Assembly: GCA_937959275.1 (NCBI GenBank)
Contig: CALGLU010000079.1
Location: forward strand, 19,910 to 83,909
From: an uncultured Saprospiraceae bacterium
GTDB taxonomy: Bacteria > Bacteroidota > Bacteroidia > Chitinophagales > Saprospiraceae
DNA length: 64,000 nucleotides
Direction of reading: 5' to 3'
The notes under the pieces are model-generated. The model was not told where the DNA came from and did not search any database. It saw nothing but the letters and a program-made list of their open reading frames with translations. Below are positions 58,807-64,000 of the stretch, piece by piece (position 1 is the stretch's first letter; every line of letters starts with the position of its first letter). A program made the position numbers and the translations under genes.

Positions 58807-60426
58807 ATGAACAGTCAAATTAAAACAGTAACAACATTGTGCTTCGTGAGTTTACTTCTCTGCATGAGCAACCAACTCACACTGCACGCCCAAGAAACAA
58901 ATTTTAAATGGCCGGATGGGAAGCGAGCTGCGATCAGTCTAAGCTTTGACGATGCACGTACTTCTCATCCTCTTGTAGGCAAAGATCTCTTCAGAAGACT
59001 CAATGCTAAAGTGACCTACTATGTCGTACCAAGTGCCATGCAGGATTACGTAGAGGAATGGAAAGAGATTGTGGCTGATGGTCATGAGATCGGTAATCAT
59101 ACCGTATATCATCCCTGCACTGGAAATTTTCCATGGGCGCGGAATAGAGCTTTGGAAAACTATACGCTATCAAGTATGAAAAATGAATTGCTCAGCGCCA
59201 ATCAGCAAATCAAAGAAATGCTAGGTGTGGTGCCAGTCTCTTTTGCCTATACCTGTGGCAATACGTTTGTCGGGCGCGGGCGAGATACGCGGAGCTATGT
59301 TCCACTGATTGCGGACTTATTTGAAAATGGGCGTGGCTGGCTGAATGAAGCGTCTAACGATCCTGAATTTGCTGATCTAGCTTTGCTGCAGGGGATAGAA
59401 ATGGATGGGAAGGATTTTGAAACAGAGATCAAACCGATGGTGGATGCAGCGATTGCAAATGGGACTTGGTTATTATTGGCGGGACATGAAATCGGACCTG
59501 ATGGATTTCAAACAACTAGGGTGAAGATGCTGGAAGAATTAGTTGCCTATGTCGAGTCTCGCGAAGATGAGATCTGGTTGGCACCAGTTGGCACTGTGGC
59601 AGCTCATATGATCGATCAAAGAGACACACAAGCTGCAGCATTTAAATCTGCTCTCAGCTTTTGCGCAACTTTTGATAATGGCTATCAAGCAGATTATTCA
59701 ACAGGGTCTGGCGCTTTAATGAGTGCCCCTTCATACGATCAACTTGACAATAAAATAAAAGGCCTTGTCACACCGGAAGTCAACATTGCCCAACAACAAG
59801 GTAAAATTGGTGATGCGCTCGAATTCAAACGCAAGAGTCAGTCCGTTGTCTTTTATGAAGGTCTGGACAATGTAGACTATGACGCCACTGACTGGAATGG
59901 TACCGTCTCACTCTGGCTGAGCTTAAGTCCCGAAACTGATTTAGCGCCTGGCTTTACTGATCCGATCCAAATCACAGATACTGGCTATGATGATGGTGCG
60001 ATATGGGTGGACTTCTCGGATAAAAACCCAAGGGATTTTCGCATGGGCATCTTTGGTGATGTTGATGTATGGAATCCTGACAAACTCAAACCAGATGACA
60101 ATCCCGCATTCAACGATCGATTGGTTATTGCCGAAGAGAATAGTTTTGAGCGCGATCGCTGGACACATGTCGCTATTAGTTATTCTCATTTGAATAGCAA
60201 ATCTGGATATGCGACACTCTATATTAATGGGATCAAACAGGGCAGCAGAACAATAGCGGAGCCATTGACTTGGGAAGCAGAGAAGGCCAAAATATTCTTA
60301 GGTCTTAATTTTGTTGGACTTATTGACGAAGTGTCAATTTTTAATCGGGCGTTGACTGACGGGGAGATTCATTCGTTGTATCAGTTGCCGGGTGGCTTGA
60401 CGAGTATATTGGGTCAGGGGGAGTGA
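58807..60426 (+). CDS. Secreted polysaccharide deacetylase (CE4/NodB) with C-terminal LamG-like domain
   Basis: KRAAISLSFDDARTSHPLVG, DGHEIGNHTVYHPC; C-terminal RWTHVAISYSHLNSKSGYATLYINGIKQGS...FVGLIDEVSIFNRALTDGEI. Start set at MNSQIKTV. Confidence 0.9.
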   Translation: MNSQIKTVTTLCFVSLLLCMSNQLTLHAQETNFKWPDGKRAAISLSFDDARTSHPLVGKDLFRRLNAKVTYYVVPSAMQDYVEEWKEIVADGHEIGNHTVYHPCTGNFPWARNRALENYTLSSMKNELLSANQQIKEMLGVVPVSFAYTCGNTFVGRGRDTRSYVPLIADLFENGRGWLNEASNDPEFADLALLQGIEMDGKDFETEIKPMVDAAIANGTWLLLAGHEIGPDGFQTTRVKMLEELVAYVESREDEIWLAPVGTVAAHMIDQRDTQAAAFKSALSFCATFDNGYQADYSTGSGALMSAPSYDQLDNKIKGLVTPEVNIAQQQGKIGDALEFKRKSQSVVFYEGLDNVDYDATDWNGTVSLWLSLSPETDLAPGFTDPIQITDTGYDDGAIWVDFSDKNPRDFRMGIFGDVDVWNPDKLKPDDNPAFNDRLVIAEENSFERDRWTHVAISYSHLNSKSGYATLYINGIKQGSRTIAEPLTWEAEKAKIFLGLNFVGLIDEVSIFNRALTDGEIHSLYQLPGGLTSILGQGE

Positions 60427-60447
60427 ATTGGAGGAAGAGCACCATGC

Positions 60448-60501
60448 GCGTCATTCCGAACCTGCCTTTGTCGGCAGGCAGACTCGCTTCGGAATCTGAT
60501 T
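60448..60501. repeat. Nested palindromic intergenic repeat
   Basis: gtcattccgaacctgcctttgtcggcaggcagactcgcttcggaatc: outer ATTCCGAA/TTCGGAAT, inner CCTGCC/GGCAGG. Confidence 0.8.
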
Positions 60502-60870
60502 TATTCGACATTATATATACATATGCCTGTTTTATGTTTTTACTTGTAAAATTGTATGGGTGTAAAGTTCTATTGGAAGGTAATAAAATTTCAGTCAAAG
60601 TTTAGAATAGATCCTGAATCGACAGGCTGTGTCACAATTGGGTTGCTTGGTCTGAGAGTTGAGGCTCCACATATCATTTTGTCAGAATCAGAATTTTCAG
60701 GATTTGAAGATTCTAAACAAATAAAATCTTAACATCCTTTGATCTTGCGAATCCTGATTCAGACAATCTTTTCACATGACGCATACATTTTAAAACACTT
60801 CACTTCCAGTTGTACCGTCATCCTGAACACAGATTTTATGTTTAATTTTGCACCACACTAAACATAGATC

Positions 60871-62088
60871 ATGAACGGAACAGGCATAGGCACATCAACC
60901 ATAGCACAAGAACTAGACAGACTCCAACACATACAGATGACAGCACCGCCCATTGAGAAGCAAGAATTTTCTAAGCGGATTAGTAAGGCGACACAATTAA
61001 TGCAGACGCAAAACATTGATGCGATGTATGTTCATGCTGGCACCAATCTCTACTACTTTACCGGCATGCGATGGAGTTCTAGTGAGCGAATGGTGGGTTG
61101 TATTATTACTGCTGATGGCGGCTTACATTTCATAGCACCGCGATTTGAAGAAGGGACGATTCAAGAATTCATGATGCTTGAGGGTGAGGTGCACTGTTGG
61201 GAAGAACATGAAAGTCCCTATGCTTTATTTTTTGACATTCTAAACCAAGTAGGGATAACGAAAGGAGCAATAGGGATTGATGAAAGCACACCTTTTTTTA
61301 TCACAAATGGCTTGCAATTAGTGAATAGCACCATTCAACTCATCGACGCCAAACCAATCACTGCAGGCTGTCGGATGTCCAAGTCTGCAAATGAACTTAG
61401 GATTATACAAGCAGCTATGGATATCACATTGGAAGTACAAAAATCTACGGCGGCGATTCTAAGACCTGGAATCACATCCGAAGCAGTTGTTGCTTTTATA
61501 GACCAAGCTCATCGGCAATGCGGTATATCCAGCGGGTCCTATTTTTGTATCGTCTTGTTTGGAGTGGATAGCTCATTCCCGCATGGGGTAAAAAAACCAA
61601 AGGCACTTGATGATGGTGAAGTCGTGCTGATCGATACAGGGTGTATGATGCATGGCTATATATCTGATATTACGAGAACATATGTCTATGGTACGCCGAC
61701 AGCTGAGCAAAGCAGAATCTGGTCGATTGAAAAAGCGACTCAGCAAGCAGCATTTGAGGCGGCTATTTTGGGTAATCCTTGCTCGGACATTGATGATGCT
61801 GCGAGAGCCTGTCTTGTCAAGCATGGATTGGGACCTAGTTACCAATTGCCAGGCACACCACATCGCACAGGTCATGGTATTGGGCTAGACATTCATGAAT
61901 GGCCTTATATCGTGAAAAACAATATAGAAACATTAAAACCGGGTATGACCTTCAGTAATGAACCCATGATCTGTGTGCCAGAACAGTTTGGCATACGTCT
62001 TGAAGATCATATATATATGGATGAAAATGGAGCGAACTGGTTTACTCAACCGTCGCTTAGTATACAAAACCCACTGAATTATCAGTAA
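60871..62088 (+). CDS. M24 family Xaa-Pro peptidase
   Basis: VVLIDTGCMMHGYISDITRTYVYG, PHRTGHGIGLDIHEWPYI, GMTFSNEPMI, GIRLEDHIYM. Confidence 0.95.
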   Translation: MNGTGIGTSTIAQELDRLQHIQMTAPPIEKQEFSKRISKATQLMQTQNIDAMYVHAGTNLYYFTGMRWSSSERMVGCIITADGGLHFIAPRFEEGTIQEFMMLEGEVHCWEEHESPYALFFDILNQVGITKGAIGIDESTPFFITNGLQLVNSTIQLIDAKPITAGCRMSKSANELRIIQAAMDITLEVQKSTAAILRPGITSEAVVAFIDQAHRQCGISSGSYFCIVLFGVDSSFPHGVKKPKALDDGEVVLIDTGCMMHGYISDITRTYVYGTPTAEQSRIWSIEKATQQAAFEAAILGNPCSDIDDAARACLVKHGLGPSYQLPGTPHRTGHGIGLDIHEWPYIVKNNIETLKPGMTFSNEPMICVPEQFGIRLEDHIYMDENGANWFTQPSLSIQNPLNYQ

Positions 62089-62335
62089 AGTTCTTTAGTC
62101 ACACGTTGTTCACTTAATTGCATATCGTTGATTTTCAATACTTTAGCATTTTTCAACAGATAGCTTTAAATATAAATCTCAATACCTGCTTTGTTTAGAA
62201 AATCAAGCATTTACAACTCATGATACCGCAGGTTGTTAAATATCTTCAATAATGTAAATGAGTGGACATAAACTATTTGATAATGCTTAAGCGTTTATAC
62301 TATTTAAGCGTTACTTTTAAATGAATTAAAAACTA

Positions 62336-62935
62336 TTGAAAATGCATAAATTTAGAATATTCACCATTTTGCTAGTATCTGCAATGATGGTGTTTGCTTG
62401 TAAAAATGAAGCAGATACTGCAAACTCTAAGCAAGCTACAACGAAGGTGACTGCGCCTACAAAGCCATTACCATCTGGGTCAGCAGTTCCAGCTGCTAGC
62501 AAGACAACAGCATCCGCGAAAGCATCAACAGGTGGATTACAATGGAACTCCATCGATGATTTAGAAAAATTAGCTAGTAAGGGAGATAAAAAGGTAATGA
62601 TTGATATGTACACATCATGGTGTGGATGGTGCAAGGTCATGGACAAGAAGACCTTTACGGACCCAGAAGTTATTGCTTACCTGAATGACAATTATCACGT
62701 GATCAAATTCAATGCGGAGCAAAAGCAACCTGTCACCTATAAAGGTAAAACATACGAGTGGGTCAATGCAGGCCGTAAAGGTGTTAATATGTTAGCTCAT
62801 GAGATGTTAAACGGTCGATTAGGCTACCCATCTATGGTCTATCTTGATGAGAACTTGAATAAGATAAAAGTGTCTCCTGGTTACAAAACACCAGACAAAC
62901 TTTTAGCAGAATTAAAAGGAATGGAGTCTATTTGA
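62336..62935 (+). CDS. Lipoprotein with thioredoxin fold
   Basis: Lipobox MMVFAC; VMIDMYTSWCGWCKVMDKKTFTDPEVIAYLNDNY. Confidence 0.9.
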   Translation: MKMHKFRIFTILLVSAMMVFACKNEADTANSKQATTKVTAPTKPLPSGSAVPAASKTTASAKASTGGLQWNSIDDLEKLASKGDKKVMIDMYTSWCGWCKVMDKKTFTDPEVIAYLNDNYHVIKFNAEQKQPVTYKGKTYEWVNAGRKGVNMLAHEMLNGRLGYPSMVYLDENLNKIKVSPGYKTPDKLLAELKGMESI

Positions 62936-62960
62936 TAGAGCTCAAGAGAATATAAATAAA

Positions 62961-62993
62961 AAGGCAGGTAATTGTATTACCTGCCTTTTTTCG
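62961..62993 (+). terminator. Rho-independent terminator
   Basis: aaggcaggtaat-tgt-attacctgcctttttt. Confidence 0.92.
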
Positions 62994-63006
62994 TTTTTTT
63001 TGCACC

Positions 63007-63873
63007 ATGAATTCAATTGAAGACCTCATTGCACTTCTAGATTTGCAGCAAATAACGGACAATACCTTTGAGGCGATCAATTACAAAACGCCGTGGGGCA
63101 TTGTCTATGGAGGTCAAGTGCTTGCTCAAGCCTTGATCGCGGCCTACCATACAGTACAGAAAGATCGATTCGTTCATTCGTTACACGGATACTTTATCCT
63201 GCCTGGGAATATCGATATTCCGGTCACCTATGAAGTCGATACGATTCGAGATGGTGGATCATTTACGACCAGACGGATCGTCGCTCTACAGAATGGGAAA
63301 GCCATCTTTAATATGTCAGCGTCTTTTTGTTTACCTTTTGAGGGGATGGACCACCAAATCGATATGCCTGAGATTCCACAGCCGATAGATCTCATCAGTG
63401 ATCAAGAGTATAATAGTCGCTATAAAGATGAGCACCCGCAGCTGTATCAATACATTCAAACCGATCGTCCAGTGGAGTTTCGAAGAGTCGAACACACAGA
63501 TCATCTCAATCCACAGAATCGGAAGCCGAGACGACAAATTTGGACAAAAATAAAGGGAGAACTGCCTAGTAATCCACATTTACATCATGCTGCATTGGCC
63601 TTTATATCAGATTATAATCTAATGGGGACTGGTATTTTACCACAACGAAAGACCTTTGATCTTAGTAAATATAAGATGGCCAGCCTCGATCATGCGATGT
63701 GGTTTCATAGACATGTTGATCTTAATCAATGGTTATTGTATGATCTAGACAGTCCAAGTTCGAATGCAGGTCGTACCTTTGGTCGTGGACATTTCTATAA
63801 TGAGAATGGGCACATGATTGCGTCAACTGCACAAGAAGGCTTGATTCGAAAAAGACGTGAATCAAAGACTTAG
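63007..63873 (+). CDS. tesB: Acyl-CoA thioesterase II
   Basis: [93 protein letters not shown]. Confidence 0.96.
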   Translation: MNSIEDLIALLDLQQITDNTFEAINYKTPWGIVYGGQVLAQALIAAYHTVQKDRFVHSLHGYFILPGNIDIPVTYEVDTIRDGGSFTTRRIVALQNGKAIFNMSASFCLPFEGMDHQIDMPEIPQPIDLISDQEYNSRYKDEHPQLYQYIQTDRPVEFRRVEHTDHLNPQNRKPRRQIWTKIKGELPSNPHLHHAALAFISDYNLMGTGILPQRKTFDLSKYKMASLDHAMWFHRHVDLNQWLLYDLDSPSSNAGRTFGRGHFYNENGHMIASTAQEGLIRKRRESKT

Positions 63874-63875
63874 TA

Positions 63876-64000
<125 letters not shown>

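Noticed and set aside
52599-60426. Sulfatase/DUF2490/PVC-type/CE4 genes as a polysaccharide utilisation locus
   Set aside because: No SusC/SusD pair, no regulator and mixed orientations; a PUL call is not supported by this window.

Overview
Chromosomal window from a Bacteroidota genome, probably Saprospiria-like: T9SS C-terminal sorting domains, AT-rich, non-SD starts. About 45 credible protein genes, mostly housekeeping: split pntAA/pntAB/pntB, coaX, purH, tdk, ftsK, cysM/cysE, ribBA, hpf, DEAD-box helicase, SNF2 helicase. There are also surface or secreted proteins: two sulfatases, a T9SS endonuclease I, two large T9SS proteins, a PVC-type heme/HEAT protein and a CE4-LamG protein. No rRNA, tRNA, CRISPR array or intact transposase was recognised. 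The best candidate for an under-described system is a polyamine-linked cluster at about 20.2-24.1 kb: speD, a YgiC/YjfC (GspS-like) ATP-grasp ligase, and a membrane protein with a repetitive KSYGG(G) C-terminus ending in Gly-Gly. Divergent from these is a membrane-fused spermidine synthase-like gene whose first TM helix is out of frame with the nearest ATG, followed by a decayed arginine decarboxylase remnant. The second major theme is repeats: (i) a family of 7-bp-period satellites of different sequence, one inside the SNF2 helicase ORF; (ii) a ~169-bp MITE-like element with CTAG-bounded terminal inverted repeats that supplies the stop codons of adjacent genes; (iii) several hairpin intergenic repeats. 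All calls come from reading the sequence; no database searches were run.
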